Shown here: in pieces, positions 10,401-22,941 of the stretch
Position numbering within the stretch: the stretch's first letter is position 1
Layout of the letters: every line of letters begins with the position of its first letter
Assembly: GCA_025331565.1 (NCBI GenBank)
Contig: JAFREQ010000024.1
Span: forward strand, 2,507,501-2,571,500
Reading direction: 5' to 3'
Source of the DNA: Holacanthus passer
Lineage: Eukaryota; Chordata; Actinopteri; Pomacanthidae
Length of the DNA stretch: 64,000 nucleotides
Notes under the pieces: generated by a model
The model's database searches: none
What the model saw: only the letters and a program-made list of their open reading frames with translations
Told to the model about the DNA's origin: nothing
Made by a program: the position numbers and the translations under genes

Positions 10401-13400
10401 TAGAGACATTATTTTAGTTTAGACAATTTGGAGTCAGTAAGTTTTTGCAATCTAAAGGCCTAAATGGAAAATGTGTTGAATAAGTATTTTTCAGAGTTAT
10501 GCAATGTTTCGTGCTGTTCTGCCCGTCTGACTGATTGCATCATGCATTGTCTCTAACTTTTATGCTGCTGTCTTGGCCTCCCTTTGAAAAGAGCCTCAGT
10601 GGGTTCAGATCTATTCCCAGTCTCTCACAATACAATAGTCACTTGCCAACTCTGTCTCCTTGACGTTGCATTTATATTTGCATCACCCAATTTTTGGATG
10701 AACATCATGCTGCCAGGAACATAATGAACAGGCGCTTTAATTTATCTACAAACTTACACAATGTTCACAAAGGGTTCACAAAGTCCTTGTTCCATGCAAA
10801 GTGCATTCTGCTGAAGCTAATGTGAGTCAAAAGACAAATCAAGTGAGTCTCCTCCAAAGCAACACTACATGATGTGAGTATTGCAATTAGACAGATGTGG
10901 GGGAAAGTAAACTATGCTTTAACTTCATAGCTCTGGTTAAAGAAAGGATGATCATCATCATAATGAATCATTACCAAACAAAAGAATGTCCAGGTCGGAC
11001 GATGGAAGATTATTTACTGACTGATTCGATGTTCAGACTGGAAACAATACAAGTGCTTCAGGTACCAGTGAGATGTGAAACACAGTCCAGTTTGTCCACT
11101 TTGAGTAACAGATCTGTTTCAATGAGGAGAAAGTTAATTGAAACAGAGACTTGAAGAACGATCAAATTATTTATTTAACGTGCTCACGATGAAAATAATT
11201 TTAAGAACACGAGGAGTCTTCAGCAGTTAGACCCATCGTGACACCGGGAAAGTGATGCCATGGGTTCAACAGAATAACCCCATGATGGGGTCGAGACGCT
11301 TGTTGTGGCGGCAGTTACAGAGCAGCAGTGCAAACCACTACATGTTAATACGAGAAATCATTTTATTGTGTCTTTGTGAAATGTGACAGGAGGCGATGGA
11401 CAGAGGAAGAGGATGACGAATCCACAGCGACCGTCAACTGAGAGAAGCAATCGCAGACCCCCGGCTCACCTCGACGTGCCGCCGTCCCTCGCACATGTTC
11501 AGCCGCCGTTTTGTTCTTCGCTCACGTCGGCCTCTCTTCCCCAGCCGCTTGAGTGACGGGCGAGATTAAGCACCCTTTGAACACTATCTGCTTATTGGAG
11601 GAGCCGTCCAAATTGAAGCAGCGTTATTTCATGCTGCCTTGCTGAGTCAGTGGGAAAGTGGGAGCGGGGGCGGCACTTCTTCTGAATGAATAAAGAGCTT
11701 TTCAGAGGGAAAGGTGTCGAGCCAGATCTCAAATACATTATACGACAATAATGAGAATTGTAAAGGGAAGAGGGGAAAAATTAGATTAAAAATGTTTTGA
11801 ACAGCAGCTCTGCTATCGTTTAATCTCTTGGAGAAATATGACCTGGAAAGTCTCTTTTTTTTTTTTTCCTTCCGAGGGATTTGCAGAAAAAAAAAAAGAC
11901 AAACATTGATAAAGCGGTTTTCTCAGTCCGCAGGAATCAAATAAGAGCCCAGAAGAATAGATGATGATTTGAGGAAGAAAAAGATGAAACCTTTTAATTC
12001 TGAATCTGAACGATGTCCAAGCACGTCGACAGATCTTAATTTTCAGCGACCTGGAATGATCCTCTGTTAAAACGGTGGCTTGTAAAATTGATTACAATAT
12101 GATTCAACTCCAATCTGACGGACTGTAATTAAAATGACTGTACGTTAGTAGAGTAGTCGAAATTCAGTCGAGATAACAAATTACACTGACAGAACTCATC
12201 CAGTGTTTTCTCTGACTGTTTTATCTCCGTGAATACAGATGCAGCTGTCACAGAAATCACGTCACGCTTTCTGCATCAGGCTTTTTTCTGGAGATTATTT
12301 AAATGTTGTTCCTCTGTAATTAAAAGGAGGTACAGTAAGAAATTCTCCGGCTTGTTTTAGTTTGACAGAGTGGACTTCTAATATTCTGAATTTGCCATTT
12401 TCAAATTATTACTTGTACTTATTTGTGAGTTAGTTCTCGAGGTCGTGACATTAAATGCATCTAAAATTGCTGCTGTCAAACTTTATTGTGGGTCGTCCGT
12501 TTTTGGTTCAGTCGTCCGTGACATCATTAAAAATCTGCAGGTAAACAACAAAATGCACACAGAAGAGAAACACTAGTTTGTAGCAGCATGTGCTACAGTG
12601 TGTGTGTATTTTTGAAAATCCCATCTGAGTGGAGGATTATGGGAGAATAAATGCAGGGCGACAGCTTGCTTCACATGCTGTCTGCTCACAGACAAAACTA
12701 ATCAGACAGGACTAACAGAGCAACATCTGTAAATCTCCATTAGTTAGTTCGTTTGTTTATATTTCCGTCATTGTCCCTCGTTGTATAACTTTTTCAGGGG
12801 CCCTGGTTCACAAACTCATATGCACTGTGGACTCTGTGTTGACTGGTATCTATGTCAGTTACACATCGGGTCTTGCAGAGTACGAAGACGTTGTGTAAAT
12901 CCATTAGTGCAGAAGGAGTGTGTGTAATCAGATAAATTCTCTCAGGTGACTGTGATGTCAAAACCAGTTACAGGTTGAAGCTGAAGATGTTTGAAAATGA
13001 AGGAAGGTCTTTAGAAAGAAGCTTAGACTCCAGACCTCTGTGCTCGATCCTCCTCTCTCCTTGAAACTCGATGCTACCTTAGCTGCTACTAGCGTAACAC
13101 ACTTGAATCTAGCCGATGTCAGAGGTCAAGTTGCATTGTGGGTAAGTGCCAGGTTTTGATGAGGGAGAAGATTGTGGTGGAGTTCTCTTTCAGTATAGAT
13201 GAATCAAATTCATGTGGCGTGTAGCGCGACCACATTCAAAGGCAAACTCAAAAGTGTATGTTGATATCAAGGTGTCCACTTGTCCACAGTAAAAATGACA
13301 GATGTAATTGTATGAAGAATGAAAACGACAGACATGCAGACGAACATTCATCATGTGAAGTGATCACGCTTGTCTTTTTCAGAAAGTTAAAGAAATTCAG

Positions 13401-14068
13401 ATCTTCCAACGAGCATCGTCACCTCCTGATCCTAAAATAAAGGGTTAACCTTGTGAGGACTTGTCCCCAGATGTTGGGTCGACCTCCGTAATGTGACTGT
13501 CTAAACACCTGTATATCATCAGCTGGTATCTGCCGGCAGCAAACTCAGTATTCAGCCGTCAACCTGCTGAATAATTCCACTGGACAGAATTGGGGCTTGA
13601 ATGTGTTCAAAGACAAATCGCTGATCTTTTTTTTCCCAGAGATTTAGGAATGATTCCGATTCTTCGTCCTCTTTCTGACGCCCGTTCCTCCGCAGTCGCT
13701 CACAGCTGACAGACTCCGAGCTGCAGGTTTCACACTTCCTTCGTCGCTCTGCGTTTCTCAAATGTCACTTCCTGCTCCGGCAGAAAGAATTCAGGTGTGT
13801 GGCAAAACAAATGTGACCTTAAATCTCCAGTCTGACATTTTACACTTTAAAGCTACATGGAAAAGAGAAATGACTTTTTTATTCTACTAATTCCTTATCT
13901 GAGAAAAGTCAGTGTGTTTGCTGTGGCATTTGGACGTGTTTGACCCCAACAACCCTGTTTCCTGTCATTTATTAATTCATTTATTTATGTCCAGTATAAA
14001 CTTTAAGTATAGAACATTCATTGAAGGATTATTGCCACAGACAGGATTACACCACTATTCTGCAATAC
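10401..14068. other. Unique noncoding stretch with candidate elements
   Basis: No gene. 10540-10880 and 11540-11720 look like further conserved-element candidates (for example GCATTTATATTTGCATCACC at 10668). A T13 run (11855-11867) and an A11 run (11887-11897) form a weak hairpin with GTCT/AGAC ends. The rest is featureless. Confidence 0.45.
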
Positions 14069-14095
14069 TTTTAATTAAGAAGTTTTAATTAAGAA
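14069..14095 (+). repeat. 13-bp direct repeat TTTTAATTAAGAA
   Basis: Two identical 13-mers separated by one G. Each contains the palindrome TTAATTAA, a homeodomain-type core. Confidence 0.9.
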
Positions 14096-14189
14096 ACATC
14101 ACTTACATTGTGCATTTCAATAAAAACACATGTGCAACTTAAACCAAACAAACAGGACATTTTTGTTGGAACGAAAGTGCAGTAACACG

Positions 14190-14600
14190 AGTCTGCAGCC
14201 ATGCTAGCAGCTCTGTGCATCCCAGTTTAGCACGTTAGCAAGGTCGATAAAGACGGGAATGATTTTAGTTTTGCAGGAATTTTCTTCCTTGAGAGAATCA
14301 CCAAAGTCGTTGCAGTTGAATTGCCTGCACCACATTTCATGGCGATCCATCCTATAGTTGTTAAGACATTTTCCTGAGAACCATAAATGTCAACCACATG
14401 GGGGCACCAGAGGGAAAGTCAGGGGCTCATTGGGTCATTAGGATACCTCTGGGGACCATGAGTGAACAAAATCTGTGCCAATACAATATCTATTAAATTG
14501 TTAGATTGTTATTAGATGAGCCGAGATTGTTGGTGCAGAATTTTCATGACAATCCATCAAATAGTTGTGATTTTTCAGTCAGTTTCAGTCAGTGGTGGAA
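14190..14600 (+). repeat. Repeat family A, copy 2 (longest)
   Basis: Shows GTTTAGCACGTTAGCA, TTTAGTTTTGCAGGAATTTT, CACCACATTTCATGGCGATC then CATCCTATAGTTGTT, GGGGGCACCAGAGGGAAAGTC, CATTAGGATACCTCTGGGGA and TTTTCATGACAATCCATCAA. The block for 'fails to move, bird's-eye' type target text (CATGGCNATCCATC) occurs twice, at about 14338 and 14550, so this copy contains an internal duplication or two overlapping insertions. It ends near CAGTCAGTGGTGGA, which may open a fragment of repeat family C. Confidence 0.7.
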
Positions 14601-15904
14601 TCATAGCTAAAAAAATAGATAAAATCTAAAGTACACCAGACAACATGTTACAACATTCCTGATCACTCTCATCCCAATTTAAAATCATTCTGAAGTATGT
14701 TTCAACAGTTGCTAAAATAGTTGCCTTGAATTACATGCACCAAGACAAACGTCTCGTTTCAACCACACAAACACTCAGTTACATACATGAAGAAACTGTT
14801 GTGTGATGTTGTGTGATTTGTACGTTTACTTTCCTTGTCGAAGCGACAGCTGCATCTGTCTGTGCAACGTAGCTTCGCCTCCAAGACTCATCAATCCTGT
14901 TATTACAGATTTACACACACGTTTTCAAGATAGCATTTTATCGACTCCCAGGATGAAATTCAGAAGTAAGATTAGGCTGATTCTCACCTCTCACACAATC
15001 AGAATGTGTTCAGTCTGCAGGCCTGTTTACAGTAAACAGCATCGACTGGTGAGGAGGCGATAATGGAAATACTTTCCATCCCGCAAAATAATTCATAGAA
15101 AAACACGTCCAAGTTCTTAACATAAACCTCAACATCCCAAGTTTGACTGGGAACCTCAATTAAAAGTTAAAATGCCTCAAAATAAGATTAGAAAAGTTGA
15201 CATAGAAAAACAGTTGATGATGAAACTGCAAAATGCCGATCACATCACCTGTATTGATTTTTTTTTAAATCTTCTGAATAACTATCCCTGAATTCATGTG
15301 TTTTAAAACAAGACATATCCTTCATTTCATTCAAAAGTTGTTAGTTTGAAAGTTGAAAATGATGCTGTAATTTTCCAGTTATAATATCTGTTGTTGTTCT
15401 GCTTGCTGGATGTTACAGGACATGGAACACTGAATGTATTTCGCTGTTAGCCGCTCTCTCCCAGTGAGAAGGAGTCGGCCGTTCTCCGTGTGAGCAGCAG
15501 GCGGATCAGACGAGCTCCGACCCAAAGTTTGAGCCTCTACCTGTGAAACCGAGCTTCCTCCTTTTCATCCCCACAGCAGAGACGAGCCCGGAGAGCCGGA
15601 GTCATACAGGCACAACGGAGACATATGTTTCTGTCAGGCGGCGTTAGGCTTGATTCTCGTGGAACGCAGATGCCATTAGAAGTAGATGTCACAACATTCC
15701 CGGATGAATCGGTTGCAACAATCTGCTGACTTCCATCCATCACTGGCCTGTGGAAATGGGGAGCAGCACAGACACTGTACGCCTCGCTTCGTTTCTCCAG
15801 GCTCTTAGTTGGAGATTCTTTCTTTTCCTGCCTGACTTCTCCCTTTTAATGCTGCTTTTAAGTCGTATCGGCCTTTTTAAAAAATCCTTTGCCATCATCA
15901 ACAA
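14601..15904. other. Unique noncoding stretch
   Basis: AT-rich to 15430, then a GC-richer block 15430-15760. No gene, RNA or clear repeat. Confidence 0.5.
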
Positions 15905-16110
15905 GGTGGGACCCAAACGCAGGACGAATAAGAAAAGGTTTATTGGCAGGATCGAGGGAATGAAGGTGGATGAGGGGAAAGGAGGCAGAGGGAAGAGGGG
16001 GAACGACGACCGGTGAAGTGTGACGGAGCAAAGTGGACGACTGGCTGGACGGCAGGCGAACGAGAGCGCTGGTGGCCGACGGTGGAGCGCAGGCAGCACA
16101 AAGAGGCAAA
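15905..16110 (-). repeat. Possible retroelement tail (CTGCGTTTGGGTCCCACC type)
   Basis: On the minus strand a pyrimidine-rich stretch leads to CCAATAAACCTTTTCTTATT (signal AATAAA at 15944-15939), then GTCCTGCGTTTGGGTCCCAC. This last string is a frequent ending of fish retroelement-derived repeats. The poly(A)-signal spacing fits a transcript 3' end. Confidence 0.5.
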
Positions 16111-17689
16111 ACTGTGGCCATGACATCATTTATCTTCCTGTCATTTCTGAATGCTGAGGGAAGAACAGTAGCAGTACTTTAAAGTAAAATCTAAAGAGAA
16201 ATAATCTGACATGACATGAGGCTGTTTGCCACAAGCTTCTTTTCTCAGCAGGTAACAAGACTCGCAATGCATCCAATTACATTTCCTGCATCTGCACAGC
16301 ACTGTTACCAAAGAGCAGCTCACCGTAAGCACAACGGCAGGAAACAAGTGTGTTTGCATCTAGAGTTGGAACAGGTTCATTTAACCATACAGTCACTCAG
16401 GATCTCACTGACTGAGAGGTGGGACATTCCAGTGTCGTTCCAAACTGACGCTGTGCAGCCCAACGTTGTTCAAACACACAGAATTACATGGAGATCCTAA
16501 TATTAAGAAATGTCAGACTGTGTATAAAATAATGCACAAGACATCTAGAATATTGAGATTAAACAGAAAAGTGAAGTTAGACTTTGAATATCACAGTCGG
16601 CTGAGCTGATACTGGGATTTTAACTTAAAGCTCCTTTATTGGAAATAAAATCAGAAAACTGGATGTTAAGGGGTTAATTCAGTTCATTTGAGCTGAGCTC
16701 TTATTTGGTGCCTTCACTGTTCTGGTGGCTTTACTCTTCCATCGGCAAAGTGGAAGGAAACAGCTCACAGCATTTGGCTTTTGGTTCTAAAATGACAGGT
16801 GAAGAAATGCGATGGGCAGCTACTGTCGGCTGCTCATGCTCAGAAAATGGACACAGGAGGATTAACCAAATGGCATCCTGCATCTGGATGAAGCTCCTCG
16901 TCTTTATGCAAATTCGTAACTAGTAAAATCACAAGCATCGAATCTGATTCCTTTATCTCTGCAGACGTACGAGGAAGCCACGTGATGTTTCATTTGCTGC
17001 TAAGTGTTGTTCTTGTATGTGCTGACACACGGAGGCTTATCAGGCTTGCATGAAGAAAATCAGTGTGTTCATCGGTCCTGTGTTAGCGGCTCGGCCCGAC
17101 ATGTGTGCACGCTTTCCATGCATGAGTCATGAGTCAGATTTGCCACAACACCATCTGCTTTGTCTTATTAGAGATCCCACCTACCTGCTCATGAACACAT
17201 TGTCTCTGCTCATGATTCTGTACAGCCTTTACCAAAACCTGACTCTATTAATAATAACTGATCAAAATCAATGATGATGTTGAGTTTAATGCATCATGGC
17301 ATTTTGAAATAGTAGATTCACTCCAGGGTGGAGCTACAGGTGAAACAACAATATGCTGGATAATATGCTGGATAATTAACATGTAGAGAGAATACAGAAG
17401 AAACACTGTCGGAGGAAGAGATGAACGATCGAGGGAGAACCAGTCAGTTTACTTGTTAACTGATGAATTTTGCCTGAATCCATTGGTGCTTGCTTGTAGT
17501 GACAGCAGATGTTTGGGAACAAGGAGCTTCGGTGCCAGGATTCTCATGAAAGCTGTGTTTTGGTGTAAACACTGAAATGTTCCTATTTTTGTGCCACTGC
17601 AGTCGATGTTTTGAGTAAAAATAGGATTTGGGTGTGTGGATATATCTGGAAGAAGAGTCTGCAGCCACGCTGTGAGACACGGACGTCTG
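16111..17689. other. Unique noncoding stretch
   Basis: No gene. A small tandem duplication ATATGCTGGATA x2 lies at about 17350-17373. Confidence 0.5.
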
Positions 17690-17785
17690 TACCAAATGTC
17701 ACGGTAATCCATCCGCCTGGTTGTAAAATGAATAGGAACATTTCAGGTATGGACCAAAGTGGTGGATCAACAGAGCCACGTCGCT
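17690..17785 (+). repeat. Repeat family A, copy 3 (3' end only)
   Basis: ACCAAATGTCACGGTAATCC, then CATTTCAGGTATGGACCAAA and GTGGTGGATCAACAGAGCCA. The string GGACCAAAGTGGTGGA also occurs in the 32310 copy, apart from the first base, which supports a common origin. Confidence 0.7.
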
Positions 17786-18210
17786 GATTTGGCTTAAAAC
17801 TGCCATTTAAAAGTAATTCTCTTATTAATCCACCATGTGCAAGATTTTTCACAAAAGCACAAAACCAAGCATTTTTAAAATAAAAGCATCAGTGAGCTTC
17901 AGACTGACGTGACAATAAAAGTACTGGGTGTCGAGGTGATGGATGGATGGACGTGTCCAACTTTCATGCTTATGCTGGAGTTGGTGTCTCATCTCAGACA
18001 CCAGTTTTATATCATACCATGCAGGGGTAGTAGTTGCAATTTGCAGGTTGTAATAATTAAATGTTCAAAAAAGTCATTGAATATAATCCAGGTTTTTGAA
18101 GAGTTGTCTGCTGCTAAGGTTCGGCTGGTGAGCAGGTCTTTGTGCCCTTGATAACACGTTTTCTAATGAGAACAGCCCAGGTTTTTTTTTTGGTTCCCTT
18201 CTTTGGTCAG

Positions 18211-18247
18211 CAGGACGACAATGGTTTCTGGCCATTGTCCCGTCCTG
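18211..18247 (+). other. Hairpin with CC bulge
   Basis: CAGGAC (18211-18216) pairs with GTCCTG (18242-18247), and GACAATGG (18217-18224) pairs with CCATTGTC (18232-18239). The loop is TTTCTGG and a two-base CC bulge lies on the 3' arm, giving 14 perfect pairs. Confidence 0.8.
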
Positions 18248-18955
18248 GCACAGAGCTGCTGCCACCGTGGAGACAGGTCGCTAATGTGAGACTCTATCGA
18301 ACATTACATTCCGGCAGGGACGTTCAGAGGTCGAGAAGATTTTCAAATTCAATGAATGTGGCTCCACTTTTTCTGTCAAAATTGAATCAAGGCCTCGGCC
18401 GCTTACTTTTACCTTAATTTGATGCTGAGTAGAGTGCAGAGACAGCTACTTCACCTCCGACAGATCGTCAGGAAAAAAAAAAACTGAGTGCATTCCCTTG
18501 ATTGTATCTGAAGCCGTTTGGGTCGGCGGCCTCAGCGTGATCCATAAACTGAGCTGCCTGAAGGAGACAGAGGAATTACAAGGACGACTGGTGCATCCAC
18601 ACCGGTGGAACTTTTAAATGCGAAGACGTTTTTATAGGTCAGACAAATTACCACATGGGTTTCATCCTGCAGCCCAATTGGGTCTGTTGCTTCCCAATAA
18701 ATAAGGAAAACTCAGGTTTACAGAAAAAGTGCTTGTAGGATGGAGGAGAGGAATTATTTCCCCGTCAAACGTCTGCTTGTGTTAATTCACTCAAGCACAT
18801 AAAAGAGCTCTAAAGGCAGAGAGGCAAACAATGACTTCATGAAAATCTCTTCTAAAGACATGACACGTTGCTCCTCCGATCTCGGCCCTTATATCTGACA
18901 GCTTGTTCCTGCTGGTTCCCCCCCCGCCCCCCGAGAAGATGTCCGACCTTGAGTG

Positions 18956-18974
18956 AAAAAAAAAAAAAAAAAAA
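18956..18974 (+). repeat. A19 homopolymer
   Basis: Nineteen As, preceded at 18918-18932 by C8-G-C6. I saw no retroelement body upstream that would make it a poly(A) tail. Confidence 0.93.
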
Positions 18975-19734
18975 CCTTGTGAGATGTAAATGAGGAAATC
19001 GGCTTTTTAAGTCCCAAACATTGTATGCTCTCATCTTCGGGGACTGTGCGGAGGCGTGCTACCTCAGGTGTTTGTTGTCCTCTTTAAGGATTACAGTGGA
19101 GAGTTTGGATAGGTGCATAATCCTTTCTATCTGCTTCGGACCGGCGTTAGAAATAAACAGTCCGCCCGGGCGACGCCGCCGGCGTCTCCTGTCCCCCATC
19201 TTGACCACAGTGACAAATTCCAGCTCGCCTCTGTCCAGGAGAGCGTGTCCACCTCTGAACTGCTGAGCCCGCTTCTTGACATTTTTCTTCCTCGCTGTGT
19301 CCACGGTCGCTCATGTAATAAACACGAAGGCTGCCGGTGTGTGATCTCGACACACAACCCTGTGAGAGTGTTGAAACTGAGTGCTGTGGTTATTCATCTC
19401 CTGTGGAGCGGCGCCGCTCGTCTCACATGGATTAGAGGACAGAGGGGAGACCTCCGGGGAGCGAGCCTGGTTATTACCTCGGTGTTTGGCTGCGCCGAGG
19501 TCAGCGACCGCTCGGCCGCAGGTGGACACAATCTGGCTGTTTTTGTTTGCCTTTAATACGAATCTGATTGGATTTGTGTTTGTTTTCATCACGATTGTGT
19601 CATATGATAAACGATAATATATGATCCTGCTGCCTTTAGTGTATGCAGTCAGCAGGAGGTCACCGAGGTCATGTTAGGCTGGTGCAGCATTGATGTGACT
19701 CTATCAAAGCATCACATTTTAAAGTATTAAAAGT

Positions 19735-19795
19735 GTTAAAGTAAAAGTACCTCAAAAAACACAGTACTACAGTAGATATACTTTCCGCCACTTGT
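19735..19795 (-). repeat. Repeat family C, copy 2 (terminus, inverted)
   Basis: Minus strand: AAGTGGCGGAAAGTATATCT, then ACTGTAGTACTGTG and TTGAGGTACTTTTACTTTAA. This corresponds to the 5' terminus of the same family, usually beginning CAGTGGTGGAAAGTAAC. Confidence 0.65.
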
Positions 19796-22082
19796 TCTGA
19801 CTGAATCGATCGCTGCAGTATTTCTTGATCCATTACAATAATGAACACAGCTGCAGGGCGTCACTGTTGCAGTCCGGCAGTATAAATATGTCATATCGAT
19901 AAGTAGCTGTGGACGTTTTACTGCTGTTAGAATATTTACAGTATGATAATAAAACTCTGGATTTAACTCAAGAGCTTTTCGAGGCCTGTGTGTTGAAAAC
20001 TTTGAGGCCACATTAAGGGGGAATTTAAGGGGAAATAAGGATTCAGCTGGTCAACTCATCAGATCATCTCTCAGCAGAATATTGGCAGCCTGACACTCGT
20101 CTTTGGTCTCTTTGATCATATTTATTTGAGTGTGTGTGTGACAGAAAAGCTCTGTCAGCACGGCACACAATCACCTGGGGACACGCACTAATTTATGATA
20201 ATTGTGGACAGTGATTTTAATCCCGTCTGAAGCTGTAAAATATTCCACAGAAAACGATCTGCCGTCTTTGCGTGATGACAGACGTCCCCTGACAATGCTA
20301 ATCCTGCAAATCAAACCATTTCAGATGTTGTTTGTTTTCAGTGGGCAATTTCTTTCCCTTGTTCCCCTGGAAACACGTTTTCAATTTTCTTCCTGTCACG
20401 AAAAACGGAGGGAAGGTTTTGGTATTTTGGGCACAAGGCTCGAGGTGTGCGTTACCAAACCACGAAGCGACAAACTGCAGAATGTTAAAGGGCGCCGGTG
20501 ATTGCAGGAACATTCGCTCTGCGGTGTTAATGTGTTTCTGAAAAGGCAGAGGCTGAGGGTCACTTGTGAATCACACAGACTCCATAACACTAACAGCTCG
20601 TCTCTGATGCAAACAAGGCTAAAGACCATGTAAACGCCCGTGTTTGTGTGTTTAAAAACGTTATTACGCAGCAGCCTGTCCCAGACCAGCAGACAGCATC
20701 AGCGGGAGACGACAGCTAAAGCAAACACTCTCCGTTTGTCTGTCAGTGTCACCTCTGCCTCCCGAACCCTCGTCCTCCCCCTTCGCTTCGGTCTTCAAAG
20801 CGGGTCACATTTCAACATGGCAGCCCTGGCAATCATCGCTTAATTGTGCCCTCCGTGCAAAGGCAGGAGACACTCGCACAGCTGCCACAGCCGCGTCCTC
20901 CAATTAATTCCTCACCAGCAAATTATTAATTAAACCCAATTCTTCACATTGCTGTGAAAGCAAATAAATGGCAAATCATTATGATGGTAATTGCACGTTG
21001 CAGTAATGGTGAAACTGGTCATTAGTGCTCATATTTTATGTATGCGAGAAACTGGAGGCGGCTATGGAGAGAGACAGGACGGTGTGGGAGCAGTGACTGG
21101 GAAGTTGCGCTGGTTTCCACACAAAACCAGTTCACTGTGTTTGTTCTTGTACTTGTATATTTGTGAAGAGCAATTTGGGTTTTAGAACTTGACCGTGTGT
21201 GTTTGTGCACTCTCGTATCCAGATTACTGCGCGTGTAAACTTTATATTCTGACCCAGGAAACTGTGGAGTCCAGGTGTCTGATCACATGTGCAGGTGTTA
21301 CCTCAACTTTAGTAGATTTTTATCTCAGTGAGAATATTTTGTCCAGTCTTTGACTTGATGTTAACATTTAGAATAAAGGTTAAGGAGCCGTGAAGAGTTT
21401 CAGCAAGCGATTGTGTTAATGAGGGTCCTCACAAATATAAATGTTTGTGCAGTTTGTAGAAACTTTGTCTGTTACGTCTTTGCATGGATGCTATGGATCT
21501 GGAGCCAGGAGAGTTACAACCTTAGATTTTCATAAAGACTGAAAGGGAGGAGCAGCTCACCTGGTTCACTCCGCCTGTAAAGCTCACTAACACCTTGTAT
21601 TTGCATGTTTAATTCATCTTTAATGCCTTTAATTTCTTTACATCCCCGTTTTTGCCTGAGCAGTCTTCTTCTTCATTGCTTTGTTGGTGCATTGCGTTTC
21701 TTTGCACATTACCGCCACCACCTGTCGATGAGTGGAACAGCGTGCACCTGTGCACCTGCATCCTGATGCGTCTCAGAAATTCTCTCCACTCTCAGAAATA
21801 TTTCTCCACAGTGCTACTCGTGGTGAACAGCTCCACAGGGTGCCTTTGATGCCACGAGAGCTGCACTGATCTTCTCATCCAACACTGACAAGAAAGTGAA
21901 TAAGCAAAAAAACATCAAGCTATTCTTAAGACTTAGTTTCAGGGTTGGAGATCTGACAAGGCTCAGGTCAGAGCTGGGATTAGACAACAAACGGTTGTGG
22001 TTAAGGCTGGTGTGAGACTCCAGGGAACGAAAGTTAATACAAGTTTATCTGTGCGTGAGTGATTTTTTTTTTAAACAGACAT
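19796..22082. other. Unique noncoding stretch
   Basis: No gene. It contains the candidate element at 20815-21010; the rest is unremarkable. Confidence 0.5.
20815..21010. promoter_or_regulatory. Candidate conserved noncoding element
   Basis: Unique sequence dense in homeodomain cores: CCAATTAATTCC at about 20900, TTAATTAA at 20926-20933, ATGGTAATTGCACG near 20983. It also has CATGGCAGCCCTGGCAATCA. Non-repetitive and typical of vertebrate enhancer cores; conservation not tested. Confidence 0.4.
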
Positions 22083-22200
22083 TCCAACTTGTCATAGTAG
22101 AAAAAGCACAGTGTTACTAATAACATCAATGATGCCTCGGTTGTATTTAAGTGTCCCATTAAAGCCTGACAGCGTGACAGCGAGCCACCAGGCACGACAC
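22083..22200 (+). repeat. Repeat family D, copy 2 (5' part)
   Basis: ACTTGTCATAGTAGAAAAAG, CACAGTGTTACTAATAACAT, then GTATTTAAGTGTCCCATTAA and CTGACAGCGTGACAGCGAGC. The first part aligns to 29831-29910 with few gaps, showing a shared origin. After about 22200 the similarity is lost. Confidence 0.62.
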
Positions 22201-22941
22201 CACGACCACGAAACCCAAGAAGCTTAATGGAATTCAGCCACCATTAATTTCATTGTTTACAGCTGTGCTCTTCCGACTGTGACACGTCAAAATGTCCTCC
22301 AGGAAAAAGGCCCATTTTATTAATAGGATGATCCATAATGTCTACATGCTGAATCTGAAATGTTTGGGGACCAGATGTTTGGCTAAAAGGTAAATCTCAT
22401 CATGAGAAGTAACAGAAATCCTGTGTGATGGTTTGAACGCAGCTTCTCTTTCCTGCCTGCGGCAACTGTCTGCAAGGTGCCGCTTTCAAATATCATCTTG
22501 TTTATTACTTCTTATGTAACACAACAATATATATAATAGCACAATAATAACGGGCCGTTGACCTCCATCAATTTAGTGGCTCCGCTGCCGGGTCTGTCTG
22601 ATTGTAACCCCGTGTTATGCAAGTAAAAAATTGCTGGTGTTCCTAACCCTCCGGTCTGTCTGCGGTGATGCTGTGAATCATACAATCGTACAACATTCAA
22701 GGTTTACTTGTTTATCATTATACAACACAGGGTAAAGAAAATGAAATGAAAAGCAAGTTTATGTTAAACAAGAAAAAACTAATGCACTGAAATAATCAGT
22801 AGGTATTTAGGCTGTTACATCAAACTGATTCATATGTTCTGATGACACAGACAATGTGTCGATGTAACAGGTCAAATCAATAGGAAAAAGTTTTTCTATC
22901 TCATATTTTGTAGAAGAGTTGGAGTTAGAGAATAGAGTTTG
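22201..22941. other. Unique noncoding stretch
   Basis: Contains the bulged inverted repeat at 22813-22869. No gene seen. Confidence 0.5.
22813..22869 (+). other. Bulged inverted repeat
   Basis: TGTTACATC (22813-22821) pairs with GATGTAACA (22861-22869), and GACACA (22844-22849) pairs with TGTGTC (22855-22860). On the 3' side the two arms are contiguous; on the 5' side they are separated by 22 bases. Confidence 0.7.

Larger units (their letters stand above)
17786..19734. other. Unique noncoding stretch
   Basis: Holds the hairpin at 18211-18247, C8GC6 at 18918-18932, A19 at 18956-18974 and a CpG-rich block 19130-19280 with a perfect palindrome GACGCCGCCGGCGTC at 19172-19186. Overlapping open frames on both strands across 19020-19590 reflect low stop density in GC-rich DNA. 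Confidence 0.5.
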
